Source: Pontibacter diazotrophicus (GTDB lineage: Bacteria > Bacteroidota > Bacteroidia > Cytophagales > Hymenobacteraceae). Taken from it: a stretch of 64,000 bases of DNA. Positions 51,359 through 59,940 of the stretch are shown one piece after another (the first letter of the stretch is position 1; every line of letters starts with the position of its first letter). The stretch is taken from contig NZ_QRGR01000020.1 in the NCBI RefSeq assembly GCF_003367245.1, positions 1 to 64,000 of the forward strand, given 5' to 3'. The translations under genes were made by a program, and so were the position numbers. Below the pieces are notes generated by a model. That model made no database searches, had not been told where the DNA came from, and worked only from the letters and a program-made list of their open reading frames with translations.

Positions 51359-52526
51359 AAATAGCTAGCCCCAGCACCAGCCCCGTCAGGATGAGCACGG
51401 GGGCCGGAATCTTGGTGAAGAGGAGCAGGCAGAAAGTCGCTACCACTATACCAAAGTTCAGGGGCGTGTTTTCGATGGGGTGATACAGCTGTATAGCTGC
51501 TGCCACTACCATGCCGGAACTCACGGCGCTAATGCCTTCTAGTGAGGCCCGGACTACTCTATACTTCTTCAGCTCGTCCCAAAACCGGATAACAAAGAAG
51601 ATGAGGAAGGTGCCTGGCAGAAAAATACCTGCCGTGGCCACAAAAGAACCTAACAACTGGCCAGGTAAGCCAAACTGCCGCATCGCGAGGCTACCAACAA
51701 AGGCGCAAAAGGAGAAAGTTGGCCCTGGCAGTGCCTGCGCAATCGCGTAGCCAGATAAGAATTCTTCGCCGGTAAGGTAGCCTTTAAAGTCAACAAATTC
51801 TGTGTAAAGCAGGGGAATGAGCACCTGCCCCCCGCCAAAAACCAGGGTGCCGTTCCGGTAAAAGTTCTCAAAAAGCCTGACGGGCAGCGAAGAGGTGGTA
51901 GCGCCTAACACCGCCGCCGTTATGAGCACTCCCACAAAAAGTATAAAGTTAGCCCACTGTATATGCAGGTGCTTGTTTTCCTCCATGGGTTGCTGTTTAA
52001 AGCGTAACGCTGTAACAGCGCCTCCTGCAATCAGTAAAGCAGGGAACACCCAGGGGGAGGAGAAAAAGTAAACAAGTATGGAAGAGATGACCAGCAGCAC
52101 GATAGCTGTTTTCGTGTGCACCACTTTAACACTTATCATATAGGCGGCGTAGGCCACAAAGCCTACGGCCATTGGTAAGATAATCCGCAGGAAGCCCAGC
52201 GATATGCCCTGTTCCTGCAGGTACGATATGCCTAAGGCCGCCAGCGCCATGATGGTGGCGGCAGGTGCTATCCAGACAATCAGGGTGAGATAGGCCAGGT
52301 TAGGGCCACCAATTCTAAACCCAATGGCGGTGATGGTTTGGGTAGAGGTGGGGCCTGGCAGGATAGAGCAAAGCGCATTAAGCTCTATTAACTCCTTCTC
52401 CGTTAAATAATGGCGTTTGTCCACCAGCAGCTTAAACATCAGCGCAATATGCGCCTGCGGCCCCCCGAAAGCAGTGAGGGCCAGCGTCAGAACGTCTCTG
52501 AGAAAGATGTAGTAGCGCAAACTCAT
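51354..52526 (-). CDS. chrA: chromate transporter, long-chain ChrA
   Basis: 390 aa with duplicated halves, each opening with a family motif: TLALTAFGGPQAHIALM with LCSILPGPTSTQ in the N-half, and GTLVFGGGQVLIPLLY with YAIAQALPGPTFSF in the C-half. CHR-family transporters of this size export chromate or related oxyanions. It is monocistronic with no chromate-reductase neighbour, so the native substrate may differ. Confidence 0.93.
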   Translation of the reverse strand: MSLRYYIFLRDVLTLALTAFGGPQAHIALMFKLLVDKRHYLTEKELIELNALCSILPGPTSTQTITAIGFRIGGPNLAYLTLIVWIAPAATIMALAALGISYLQEQGISLGFLRIILPMAVGFVAYAAYMISVKVVHTKTAIVLLVISSILVYFFSSPWVFPALLIAGGAVTALRFKQQPMEENKHLHIQWANFILFVGVLITAAVLGATTSSLPVRLFENFYRNGTLVFGGGQVLIPLLYTEFVDFKGYLTGEEFLSGYAIAQALPGPTFSFCAFVGSLAMRQFGLPGQLLGSFVATAGIFLPGTFLIFFVIRFWDELKKYRVVRASLEGISAVSSGMVVAAAIQLYHPIENTPLNFGIVVATFCLLLFTKIPAPVLILTGLVLGLAIY

Positions 52527-52663
52527 GTGGGCATAAAAGTAAAAAAAGAGAGACAGGTTTTAACTATCTCTCTTTTTAATATTGTCTTTTACTTTTGAAG
52601 CTTGTGTAACTTTATTCTTTGAGCTGCAAAAGCGCGCTTTCAAAGGCAAAATATCACAAACGC

Positions 52664-53638
52664 TTATGCTTTCTTCAGGCCGAGTTCAATCAGGCGCTCA
52701 TTCAGGTACTCTCCTGCTGTGGCATCAGGGTATGCTTTCGGATTTTGTGCATCAATGCAGCTCTCCAGGCAAGTCAGGTCCATTTCTGAGCGCGGGTGCA
52801 TGAAGAACGGAATAGAGTAGCGGGAAGTGTTCATCAGCTCGCGCGGCGGATTCACCACACGGTGGATGGTAGACTTCAGCTTGTTATTTGTCAGGCGGGC
52901 CAGCATGTCGCCTACGTTAACCACCACCTGCTCCGGCAGGGCCGTTATCGGAATCCACTTGCCATCGCGGCGCAGCACCTGCAGGCCATCGGCACTGGCC
53001 CCCATCAGGAGCGTAATCAGGTTAATGTCACCGTGCTCGGCAGCGCGAACGGCATCAGCTGGTACACTGTCCGGGTCTTCGATAGGGAAGTAGTGGATAG
53101 GGCGCAGAATGCTGTTGCCGTTGTGCACCTTGTCGTCAAAGTAATTCTCGTCGAGGTCAAGGTTGATGGCGATGGCCTTCAGCACCTGCTTGCCGGCTGC
53201 TTCCAGCTTTTGGTAAGCCTCCAGTGTTACCTCTCTGAACGCTGGTATCTCCTTCGGGAAAATATTGTCCGGGTATTCTTCTTTGATCGGGTCGTTGTCT
53301 GTTACTTCCTGGCCTACATGGTAGAACTCTTTCAGGTCGCCGGTATTGCGGCCTTTTGCATGCTCTTTCCCCTTGCCCACATAGCCGCGCTGGCCTGCCA
53401 GTTCAGGTACTTCATACTGTTGCTTTACCTCATCAGGCAGGGCAAAAAAGGCCTTTGTGGCAGCATACAGCCTTTGGGTCAGCTCATCACTTAAACCGTG
53501 ATTGCGCAGCGCGATAAAGCCAATATTCTGATAGGCATCGCTTAGTTGGTTTACAAACCGAGCCCTTCTTTCAGCATCACCTGATGTAAAGTCCGCCAAA
53601 TCCAGCGAGGGAACCTCATCAAACAAAATTTCGCTCAT
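52664..53638 (-). CDS. isopenicillin N synthase-like 2OG-Fe(II) oxygenase
   Basis: 324 aa. N-terminal DIOX_N region (PSLDLADFTSGD; FIALRNHGL) and 2OG-FeII_Oxy core with iron ligands H202-x-D204 (EHGDINLITLL) and H259 (STIHRVVNPP), plus R273-x-S275 (SRYSIPFF) for co-substrate carboxylate. This is the IPNS/plant-dioxygenase-like fold. In bacteria these enzymes rarely make penicillin; the substrate here is unknown and no biosynthetic partners are adjacent. Confidence 0.9.
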   Translation of the reverse strand: MSEILFDEVPSLDLADFTSGDAERRARFVNQLSDAYQNIGFIALRNHGLSDELTQRLYAATKAFFALPDEVKQQYEVPELAGQRGYVGKGKEHAKGRNTGDLKEFYHVGQEVTDNDPIKEEYPDNIFPKEIPAFREVTLEAYQKLEAAGKQVLKAIAINLDLDENYFDDKVHNGNSILRPIHYFPIEDPDSVPADAVRAAEHGDINLITLLMGASADGLQVLRRDGKWIPITALPEQVVVNVGDMLARLTNNKLKSTIHRVVNPPRELMNTSRYSIPFFMHPRSEMDLTCLESCIDAQNPKAYPDATAGEYLNERLIELGLKKA

Positions 53639-53741
53639 ATAGTAATAACTGTATACTTTTTAGTGATTTTTACGTAGTTCGCAATATACGAAAAAATAAA
53701 ATCGCTAAATTGGCTCAATTGCTAAACCAAACTACAATTAG

Positions 53742-54584
53742 ATGAAAAAAACGTACTTACTGCTGGCATCAGCCCTTATGATAGGCTTTACAGCCTGTGA
53801 TACTGCCCGCCAGACACAGGACACCGATACTCAAGCAACTACAACTCCACGCAGAGGAGCAGGCCCGGTGCCTGTAGGCGCTGTTCAGAGCAAGGGCGGC
53901 ATACGCGTGTTTGCTTTCGACAATTCTCAGAATTACCCGGAGTCGATGCTGCGCCTGAATGTGCCACCTGCAGGAGGAGTGGTAGAGCCCGGTCCGGTGC
54001 AGTTTGACTACGACCTTTCGAACTACCAGCTGACCCGCATGACGCCACACTCTAATGCGGAGCATTTGGCAAACTCGCAGGAGGGGCAGCACATCCATAA
54101 CATCGTGGACAACGAACCGTACACGGCGCACTACGAAACAGAGTTCACGAAAGAGCTGGAGGAAGGTGACCACGTTATCCTGTCGTTCCTGTCCCGCTCT
54201 TACCACGAGAGCTTAAAGCACAAAGGTGCCTATGATTTGCGTGTGGTGACAGCAGGCAGACCTGCAGAGCGGATGAATTTTGATACCGATGCCCAACATA
54301 TGTTCTATAGCCGTCCGAAAGGGGAGTATATAGGTGCAGATACAGAGCAGGTGATGCTGGATTTCTACCTGGTTAACACAGACCTTTCTGCCGAAGGCAA
54401 CAAGGTTCGCGCAACCATCAACGGTACTGAGTTTGTGCTGAACAGATGGCTGCCGTATATCATGGAGGGGCTTCCTATGGGGGAGAACACCATTCAACTG
54501 GAGCTGATAGACAATAACGGGAATGTAATTCCGGGTCCATTTAACACCGTAACCCGTACATTTACACTCAAGCCGGCAGCATAA
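53742..54584 (+). CDS. Bacteroidota lipoprotein, function unknown
   Basis: 280 aa. Lipobox FTAC with Cys19, a Thr/Gln-rich linker, then a predicted beta domain: GGIRVFAFDNSQNYPESMLRLN; EFTKELEEGDHVILSFLSRSYHESLKHKGA split by turns; QVMLDFYLVNTDLSAEGNKVRATING. Similar Bacteroidota proteins carry the name phosphopeptide-binding protein, which the sequence itself does not justify. A strong terminator follows. Confidence 0.75.
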   Translation: MKKTYLLLASALMIGFTACDTARQTQDTDTQATTTPRRGAGPVPVGAVQSKGGIRVFAFDNSQNYPESMLRLNVPPAGGVVEPGPVQFDYDLSNYQLTRMTPHSNAEHLANSQEGQHIHNIVDNEPYTAHYETEFTKELEEGDHVILSFLSRSYHESLKHKGAYDLRVVTAGRPAERMNFDTDAQHMFYSRPKGEYIGADTEQVMLDFYLVNTDLSAEGNKVRATINGTEFVLNRWLPYIMEGLPMGENTIQLELIDNNGNVIPGPFNTVTRTFTLKPAA

Positions 54585-54600
54585 GCTGTTCGCATATCTA

Positions 54601-54645
54601 AAACAAAACGCCCGCGCCATACTACCTGGCGCGGGCGTTTTGTTT
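54601..54645. terminator. strong intrinsic terminator
   Basis: Perfect 19-bp stem (54601-54619 with 54627-54645), 7-nt loop, A-rich and T-rich ends. Confidence 0.95.
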
Positions 54646-54783
54646 ATAAAGACGGACAATCTTCACCGAGGCACATACCATAGCAGAAGATATAAACCTG
54701 CAGGTGTTTGGTGGCAGGGTATAATTTTGATATATTCATTTGGGAATTAAAGATTTACCTGAATTACGGACTGCTAAACGGGA

Positions 54784-55908
54784 ATGACTATGATACGAAC
54801 TGTTCTACAAAAAAGCCTCCTGCTGTCTTGCCTCCTTTTGCTGGTTACCCAGAGCTTTGCAGCCGATCCCAAGCCCCTGGAGATTGGAGCACCGGCACCT
54901 GATTTCAGCCTTCCGGGTACTGACGGCAAGACCTATACGCTGAAAAGCTTTGCCGACGCCAAAGTGCTGGCGGTTATTTTCTCCTGCAACCATTGCCCTA
55001 CGGCACAGGCCTACGAAGACCGTATGAAGGCTTTAGCGGCAGATTACAAAAATAAAGGAGTGGCTGTGGTGGTGGTTTCCCCGAATGACCCGGAGGCAGT
55101 TAGCCTGGACGAACTGGGCTACAGCGACATGGGCGACACCTTTGAAGAAATGAAAACCCGGGCGAAGGAGAAGGGCTACAACTTCCCTTACCTCTACGAC
55201 GGCGATACCCAAAAAATGTCGATGGCTTACGGACCGGCCGCTACGCCGCATGTTTTTGTCTTTGATAAGCAGCGTAAACTACAGTATAACGGCAGGCTCG
55301 ATTCCTCTGAAAAGCCCGGTTCTGCTAACGCGGAAGACACACGGAATGCCATAGACGCCTTGCTGACGGATAAACCCGTGCCTGTTGCCAAAACAAAAAC
55401 GTTTGGCTGCTCTATAAAGTGGGCCGACAAGAAAGAAATGGCGGAGCGGGCAAGGGCGCAATGGGCAAAGGAAGAAGTGTTGCTGGACCTGATTGACGAG
55501 CCGGCATTGAGAGCCCTGTTGAAGAACGATACCGATAAAGTACGCCTGGTAAATGTGTGGGCTACCTGGTGCGGTCCTTGTGTGCAGGAGCTGCCTGATT
55601 TTGTGGACATCAACCGCATGTACCGCAACCGCGATTTCGAATTTATCACCATCAGCGCCGATAAGCCAGACAAGAAAGATAAAGCCCTGGCTGTTCTGAA
55701 GAAGCTGGAGGCATCCAACACGAACTACCTCTTCAATTCAGAAGACAAGTATGCATTGATAGAGGCCATTGACCCGGAGTGGCAGGGAGCGCTGCCCTAT
55801 ACGCTTTTAATTGAGCCGGGTGGCAAGGTGCTGTACCGTAAACAAGGCACTATCGTGCCTGCTGAAATGAAGAAAACGATAGTGGAGAAAGTAGGGCGGT
55901 ATTACTGA
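54784..55908 (+). CDS. secreted double-thioredoxin-fold protein (AhpC/TSA-like + TlpA-like)
   Basis: 374 aa with a signal peptide (cleavage after SFA near 26). Domain 1 (about 30-195) is a redoxin with IGAPAPDFSLPGTDGKTYTL and the unusual active site C68-N-H-C71-P. Domain 2 (about 240-374) is TlpA/ResA-like with WATWC263GPC266 and the cis-Pro loop GALPYTLLIEPGG. The two active sites may relay electrons in the periplasm, with domain 2 as disulfide reductase and domain 1 as peroxidase-like or sensor module; this is inference. TlpA proteins are usually single-domain. Confidence 0.88.
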   Translation: MTMIRTVLQKSLLLSCLLLLVTQSFAADPKPLEIGAPAPDFSLPGTDGKTYTLKSFADAKVLAVIFSCNHCPTAQAYEDRMKALAADYKNKGVAVVVVSPNDPEAVSLDELGYSDMGDTFEEMKTRAKEKGYNFPYLYDGDTQKMSMAYGPAATPHVFVFDKQRKLQYNGRLDSSEKPGSANAEDTRNAIDALLTDKPVPVAKTKTFGCSIKWADKKEMAERARAQWAKEEVLLDLIDEPALRALLKNDTDKVRLVNVWATWCGPCVQELPDFVDINRMYRNRDFEFITISADKPDKKDKALAVLKKLEASNTNYLFNSEDKYALIEAIDPEWQGALPYTLLIEPGGKVLYRKQGTIVPAEMKKTIVEKVGRYY

Positions 55909-56247
55909 TTGTAGTGCTTTAAAGCAGCGTATAAGCAACTGTGATTAGACTATTTCAGAACTGTAGGTTGAAAAACTAGAAAGGATACCCCATTCCTTGT
56001 TACAGTTAATTTGAACTCTTTCCAGAAAATGGCCTCCATTTAGCATATCGTTAGTTATAGGTGATACATCCCCCAGGGGCTGGAATCGCACCCGCTCCTT
56101 TTGGTACTTTCACGGGGTGCGGAATTGTCTGCAGGTTCCTTTATATTGCTCCGTATATATAGTATGTTCGTTAGTCCGGTTACGGTTATCTCTAGATTTC
56201 GACAGATAGGCCGAATAACTCTGTTTAGCCGATAGTTGCCCACAATT
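55909..56247. other. left boundary of accessory island
   Basis: About 340 bases without a gene. Contains a stem CGCACCC (56087-56093) with GGGTGCG (56115-56121), GTTAG boxes at 56050 and 56171, and a GTTGCCCACAATT box (56235-56247) abutting the next ATG. Base composition shifts towards AT here. Confidence 0.45.
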
Positions 56248-57374
56248 ATGAAAAAAATACGAACACAATTAATATTTTTTGCTTTTTTAACAATCACGAT
56301 TAATGGATTTGCCCAAGAGGTGTCATTTTTCAATGCTGATGGATTTTTTTCCATCGGAACACAATCGTTCCGTACGGCTTCTATAACTTTATTTGATATT
56401 GATCAAGATGGAGACTTAGATGCCTTAGTAGCCAATGGAAGACATTGGGCGGAACAAAATTATATTTACTACAATGACGGTTATGGAGGATTTAAAGTAG
56501 CCCAACCCATTGGCAAATTCCTTGACGCTTCTTATGCTATAAAAAGTGCCGATTTTAACAATGATGGATTTATGGACATTGCTGTTGCCAATGACAATAT
56601 TGCGAATAAAATATACTTTGGTTCAGCCAACCAGAACTTTGATAAAGAAACAACTTTTGGTTCAAAATCGCCCTCACGTAATCTTGAAATAGCGGATATT
56701 GACAATGATGGAGATTTTGACCTCATACTTTCAAATAGGAAAGCTAAAAATAAAATTTATTTAAATGATGGAAAAGGCAATTTTGAAAGAATAGTAACTT
56801 TTGGAAAACAATCAGACCAAACTTTGCAAACAATTATAGTTGACATAAACAAAGATGGATTTTTAGATTTAATTACAGCAGAAAGAGGGGCTAAAAACAA
56901 CATTTATCTCAATGATGGAAGCCATAATTTTTCAAAAATAATTGAGTTTGGAAATGAAAAAGATGAAACCCGCTCTATTGACATTAGAGATTTTGATAAG
57001 GATGGTTACTTAGATATTATAACAGGAAATTTAGGCTCAAAAAATATTATATATTTTGGTGATGAGAAATTATCTTTTGAAAGAATTTTTGAATTTAGAG
57101 AGGAGCGTATGACTTCATCAATAAAAGTTGCAGACTTAAATCAAGACGGATATTTGGACATAGTGGAAGGGAATTTTGAAGACCGAAATTATGTGCTTTT
57201 AGGCAATGGTAATTTAGAATTTACGGAGATTGGTTTACGAGAGGACTTAAAAGATGATACCTACAATATTAATATTGGAGATTTAAATGATGATGGATTT
57301 CCCGACATTATAGAGGCAAATTCAGGAACCTGGAATTTATATTACAGAACGCTCAAAAAATAACTGTGGGCAAC
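56235..57374. repeat. 13-bp inverted repeat exactly flanking the FG-GAP gene
   Basis: GTTGCCCACAATT (56235-56247) directly precedes the ATG. AACTGTGGGCAAC (57362-57374) starts inside the stop codon. The two are reverse complements at 12 of 13 positions. Together they bound one gene like the R' and R'' boxes of a gene cassette. Confidence 0.7.
56248..57363 (+). CDS. secreted FG-GAP/VCBS repeat protein
   Basis: 371 aa from the ATG at 56248 (signal peptide MKKIRTQLIFFAFLTITINGFAQ split at AQ). Seven repeats each hold a Ca2+-binding DxDxDG-type loop: DIDQDGDLD, DFNNDGFMD, DIDNDGDFD, DINKDGFLD, DFDKDGYLD, DLNQDGYLD and DLNDDGFPD. This predicts a seven-bladed beta-propeller like integrin alpha. 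No T9SS C-terminal sorting domain is seen. The gene is much more AT-rich than its neighbours and sits between inverted boxes, signs of recent transfer. Possible roles are adhesion or ligand binding. Confidence 0.85.
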   Translation: MKKIRTQLIFFAFLTITINGFAQEVSFFNADGFFSIGTQSFRTASITLFDIDQDGDLDALVANGRHWAEQNYIYYNDGYGGFKVAQPIGKFLDASYAIKSADFNNDGFMDIAVANDNIANKIYFGSANQNFDKETTFGSKSPSRNLEIADIDNDGDFDLILSNRKAKNKIYLNDGKGNFERIVTFGKQSDQTLQTIIVDINKDGFLDLITAERGAKNNIYLNDGSHNFSKIIEFGNEKDETRSIDIRDFDKDGYLDIITGNLGSKNIIYFGDEKLSFERIFEFREERMTSSIKVADLNQDGYLDIVEGNFEDRNYVLLGNGNLEFTEIGLREDLKDDTYNINIGDLNDDGFPDIIEANSGTWNLYYRTLKK

Positions 57375-57486
57375 ACCGCAAAGTAGTAACGGCTGGTTTC
57401 CTGGAGTAGCAAAGTTCACTGCCATTTGCTATCTTCTTAACCTGGCTCTTAACGTCAGCCGCTCCTACTGTGCAAACCGTTAGCCC
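57368..57486. other. attC-like long imperfect palindrome
   Basis: Outer arms 57368-57395 and 57456-57486 pair over most of their length, with a few unpaired bases: GGGC-AAC at the left end with GTTAGCCC at the right end, and GTAGTAACGGCTG with CAGCCGCTCCTAC inside. A nested hairpin TAGCAAA (57406-57412) with TTTGCTA (57425-57431) forms the tip. Total about 119 bp, directly after a stop codon, like integron attC sites (R''-L''-loop-L'-R'). Confidence 0.5.
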
Positions 57487-57603
57487 TAATTAGAGCTATA
57501 AAATAAACTTTTGACAAGATTGTCGTAAAAATGCCGCAGACAAGCCGCTACCAAATAAGTTACTCCATAACTACTTTCGTTCTAATCATTAACTATAAAA
57601 GCT

Positions 57604-58167
57604 GTGAACGAAATAGGAACTAAAATTCGGGAGATTAGAAAGAAAAAAGGTCTGGCTCAAGAAGAGTTGGCTGAAGCTTCAAAAGTCAATCTGAGAACTA
57701 TCCAGAGAATAGAGAAGAATGAAAGTGAGCCGAGAGGTAAGACACTCAATCTGATATGTGAAGCTCTCGGTATAAGTGCAGAAGACATATTAGACTATGG
57801 AAAGCAGGAAGACAAAAGCTACCTAATGCTGCTCCACCTCTCTGTTATTTCCTTTATCGCTATACCTATAGGAAACATAGTTTTGCCCTTGATACTGTGG
57901 TTGACTAAGAAAGAAAAGATAGTGGGACTCAAAGAGACAGGGGCAAACATTCTTAACTTCCAGATAGTGTGGACATTCTTTACTTTCCTTTCTGCAACTG
58001 CTTACGCTCTTTCAAAGATTCTACACTTCCCCTTTATGGACGTTATGCTTTATGTGTTTATGAGCCTTTGTGCCTTGAATATAGTTCTTCCTGTAGTTTT
58101 TGCTCTCAAACAGAATAAGGGAGAATCACTAAAGATGTATCCAAGTATAATTAGATTTATAAAATAA
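57604..58167 (+). CDS. XRE-family HTH protein fused to DUF4870-like membrane domain
   Basis: 187 aa from GTG at 57604. N-terminal HTH (about 4-60): IGTKIREIRKKKGLAQEELA, VNLRTIQRIEKNES and LNLICEALGIS. C-terminal part (about 75-175) has three to four membrane helices of the DUF4870 type (HLSVISFIAIPIGNIVLPLILWL, LNFQIVWTFFTFLSATAY). Such fusions may act as membrane-tethered regulators. Sequence upstream (57487-57603) is AT-rich and should hold its promoter. Confidence 0.82.
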   Translation: MNEIGTKIREIRKKKGLAQEELAEASKVNLRTIQRIEKNESEPRGKTLNLICEALGISAEDILDYGKQEDKSYLMLLHLSVISFIAIPIGNIVLPLILWLTKKEKIVGLKETGANILNFQIVWTFFTFLSATAYALSKILHFPFMDVMLYVFMSLCALNIVLPVVFALKQNKGESLKMYPSIIRFIK

Positions 58168-58168
58168 C

Positions 58169-58333
58169 AGGTGCTAACCACACCTAAAGCGTGCCTTAAC
58201 TAAGTCCGTTGAACAAGACTCTCTTTACAGTAACTGGTTTATACGTTTGCAAGGAACTCTAAACTTCATTGTTGATGAATTACTTGATATCATCAGAAAA
58301 TAGCATTAAAATGATAAAGCATTAGGCTCACCT
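58169..58333. other. gap with GTGCTAAC box after the XRE gene
   Basis: AGGTGCTAA (58169-58177) lies right after the stop and can pair with TTAG-GCT-CACCT (58322-58333) before the next gene. The inner part is not strongly self-complementary, so any attC-like structure is weak here. Confidence 0.3.
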
Positions 58334-58364
58334 CCTGCTGCTCCTTCTTACTAACTCTACACAT

Positions 58365-59060
58365 ATGAAGACATCGTTATTGCTTTTTCTTTTGATTCTT
58401 TTCGCATCAAGTGCAATAGCCCAGCAGCCTGATGAAGTTAGTCCTGACGATGGTAGACTGTACATTGGGGCTGGTATCACCACCATACCATATCACATAT
58501 ACTATAAAGAGAGAAAAAATACGGGTTTAGTTAGGTCAGGCTACTTCACCCCTATAACCATTGCGCTTCGTTATGAATTAAGTGAACGGGCAAGCGTGCA
58601 GGTAAGTATTGGCTATGGAGGTGACACACATGAGATAGAAGGGATTGGAGGAACTTTTGATAATCCTGTTCATTTTACAGCCCGTTCTCGCACCAATGCC
58701 ATAGCGTTCCCAGTGTCAGGACAGTTCATTCTGCTCAACGCTTTCAAGAGGTTTCCTGTCTACGCCACAGCATCTATGATACCCGTCTTCGGAACAACTA
58801 AGGCATCAGTCACCGAAAACAGTATTGTTGTCTCAGACACAAAAGACAAGGGCATGGACATATTTGCCATAGCAGGATTAGGTGGCAGATACAAAATCAG
58901 CAATAGGTTTACGGGCTACCTAGAATACTATTTCTTTAAGAAGAACCTGACAGGAGGAAACTCTATGCATTACGATTGGGAGCAGTTTGCAACAAGATCA
59001 AGACGTATCTACAAATCGTTAGCACTTGGCGTCAACTATAGGTTGCAAAAAGTAGAATAG
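58365..59060 (+). CDS. outer-membrane beta-barrel protein, paralog of the gene at 9809
   Basis: 231 aa with a signal peptide (MKTSLLLFLLILFASSAIAQ). It is homologous over its full length to the protein at 9809-10498 and to the decayed copy at 10561-10642 (20 identical nt at 59022-59041). Its place inside the accessory island, while the other copies sit 48 kb away, suggests the family moves. Function unknown. Confidence 0.75.
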   Translation: MKTSLLLFLLILFASSAIAQQPDEVSPDDGRLYIGAGITTIPYHIYYKERKNTGLVRSGYFTPITIALRYELSERASVQVSIGYGGDTHEIEGIGGTFDNPVHFTARSRTNAIAFPVSGQFILLNAFKRFPVYATASMIPVFGTTKASVTENSIVVSDTKDKGMDIFAIAGLGGRYKISNRFTGYLEYYFFKKNLTGGNSMHYDWEQFATRSRRIYKSLALGVNYRLQKVE

Positions 59061-59109
59061 TTCTGAGCGTGGTAAAGCTATTTCTCATGACCATTTAAAG
59101 CTACGAGGG

Positions 59110-59177
59110 GAGGTGACAATGCATATGAGTAAAGCTGCGGCGATGCCTCGCTCACCTCATGTACGAGGCCGTTAGCA
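59110..59177. other. palindromic gap ending in a GTTAGCA box
   Basis: GAGGTGA (59110-59116) pairs with TCACCTC (59152-59158). GTTAGCA at 59171-59177 lies 16 nt before the next ATG. It resembles the right half of a cassette boundary, but no AAC box is clear after the preceding stop. Confidence 0.3.
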
Positions 59178-59192
59178 TTAACCTGCAGTAAT

Positions 59193-59678
59193 ATGGAAAG
59201 CTATTTCAGGAGATTTTTTATTGGCCATTTACTGGTTTTGATAATTGTAGCATGTACAATCTTTTATTTTGGTAAATCAAAACTGATAGCCACTCTCCTT
59301 TTTGTTGGTTTGATTGAATTCTTGCTTTACTATCTCGACGCAAAGTATCTTCCAAAAAGAAGAGCTGAATTAACCAATGAACTGATTGAGCTTTTTAAAG
59401 CAGAACCATTTTCAGAAGGAGTATTGAAATTCAGAATGGGTGCAATTGATTTTTTTGTAACGGTTGAAGTAGATTTTAAAAAAGGTCTACAACTTGCCAA
59501 CATTGAAACAGTTGAATTTCATATTCCAAAAGCTCAAAGTAAGTATTTGTCGACAGAGCCTGAACTGGAATTCAGGGAGGATAAAATTGCTGGGATTCAA
59601 ACCTATAATTTCTACCAGACGAGTGGGGAAGGGCTGAAACTTGCAAAGGAAAATCTAGAACAAATGTTTAAGAAGTAA
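59193..59678 (+). CDS. hypothetical protein with two N-terminal membrane helices
   Basis: 161 aa. Helices at about 8-26 and 30-48, then a soluble domain (about 55-161) with no recognised motif: LTNELIELFKAEPFSEGVLKFRMG and FFVTVEVDFKKGLQ in order. AT-rich like the rest of the island. Only the reading frame, start context and composition support it. It is followed by a TGCCAAC box and a long palindrome. Confidence 0.65.
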   Translation: MESYFRRFFIGHLLVLIIVACTIFYFGKSKLIATLLFVGLIEFLLYYLDAKYLPKRRAELTNELIELFKAEPFSEGVLKFRMGAIDFFVTVEVDFKKGLQLANIETVEFHIPKAQSKYLSTEPELEFREDKIAGIQTYNFYQTSGEGLKLAKENLEQMFKK

Positions 59679-59684
59679 GGCTAC

Positions 59685-59812
59685 TGCCAACATCGCACAC
59701 GCGTAATGCGGGCTGAGCAGCTAAAACTGAGCTTTTTGCTTTCATCGAACTTTGTGCAGGCGGAAAGTAAGTTGCTCCGAAATCCCGCACTCCTCTTATA
59801 CTTGTTCGTTAC
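59685..59812. other. second attC-like palindrome after the last island gene
   Basis: TGCCAAC (59685-59691) lies 7 nt after the stop. Stems TGCGGG (59707-59712) with CCCGCA (59784-59789), GAGC with GCTC, and CTTTC (59739-59743) with GAAAG (59763-59767) nest inside. GTTCGTTAC ends it at 59812. Length about 128 bp, close to the element at 57368. The outermost arms pair poorly. Confidence 0.4.
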
Positions 59813-59883
59813 TCTTGCTTGACGTAAAGCGGCTTATAGACCACCAGAAAGCATCTCCTTTTAAACCTCTAGACCCTATAAAG

Positions 59884-59924
59884 AATGCGGCTACACCTCA
59901 TGATAAAGTGTAGCCGCATTTATA
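59884..59924. terminator. terminator of the nfeD-floA operon
   Basis: 13-bp perfect stem AATGCGGCTACAC (59884-59896) with GTGTAGCCGCATT (59908-59920), 20 nt beyond the floA stop. The T-tract is weak on both strands. Confidence 0.7.
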
Positions 59925-59940
59925 ATTCTTTAAACTTCCA

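Noticed and set aside
50432..51360. Complete dTDP-rhamnose operon
   Set aside because: Only rfbB and rfbA are present; a terminator and convergent chrA follow rfbA, with no rfbC or rfbD.
52664..53638. Beta-lactam biosynthesis gene
   Set aside because: The IPNS-like fold alone does not imply penicillin synthesis; no ACV synthetase or related genes are nearby.
55909..59940. Insertion sequence or prophage island
   Set aside because: No transposase, integrase, phage structural gene or target-site duplication was seen; the cassette-like explanation fits better.
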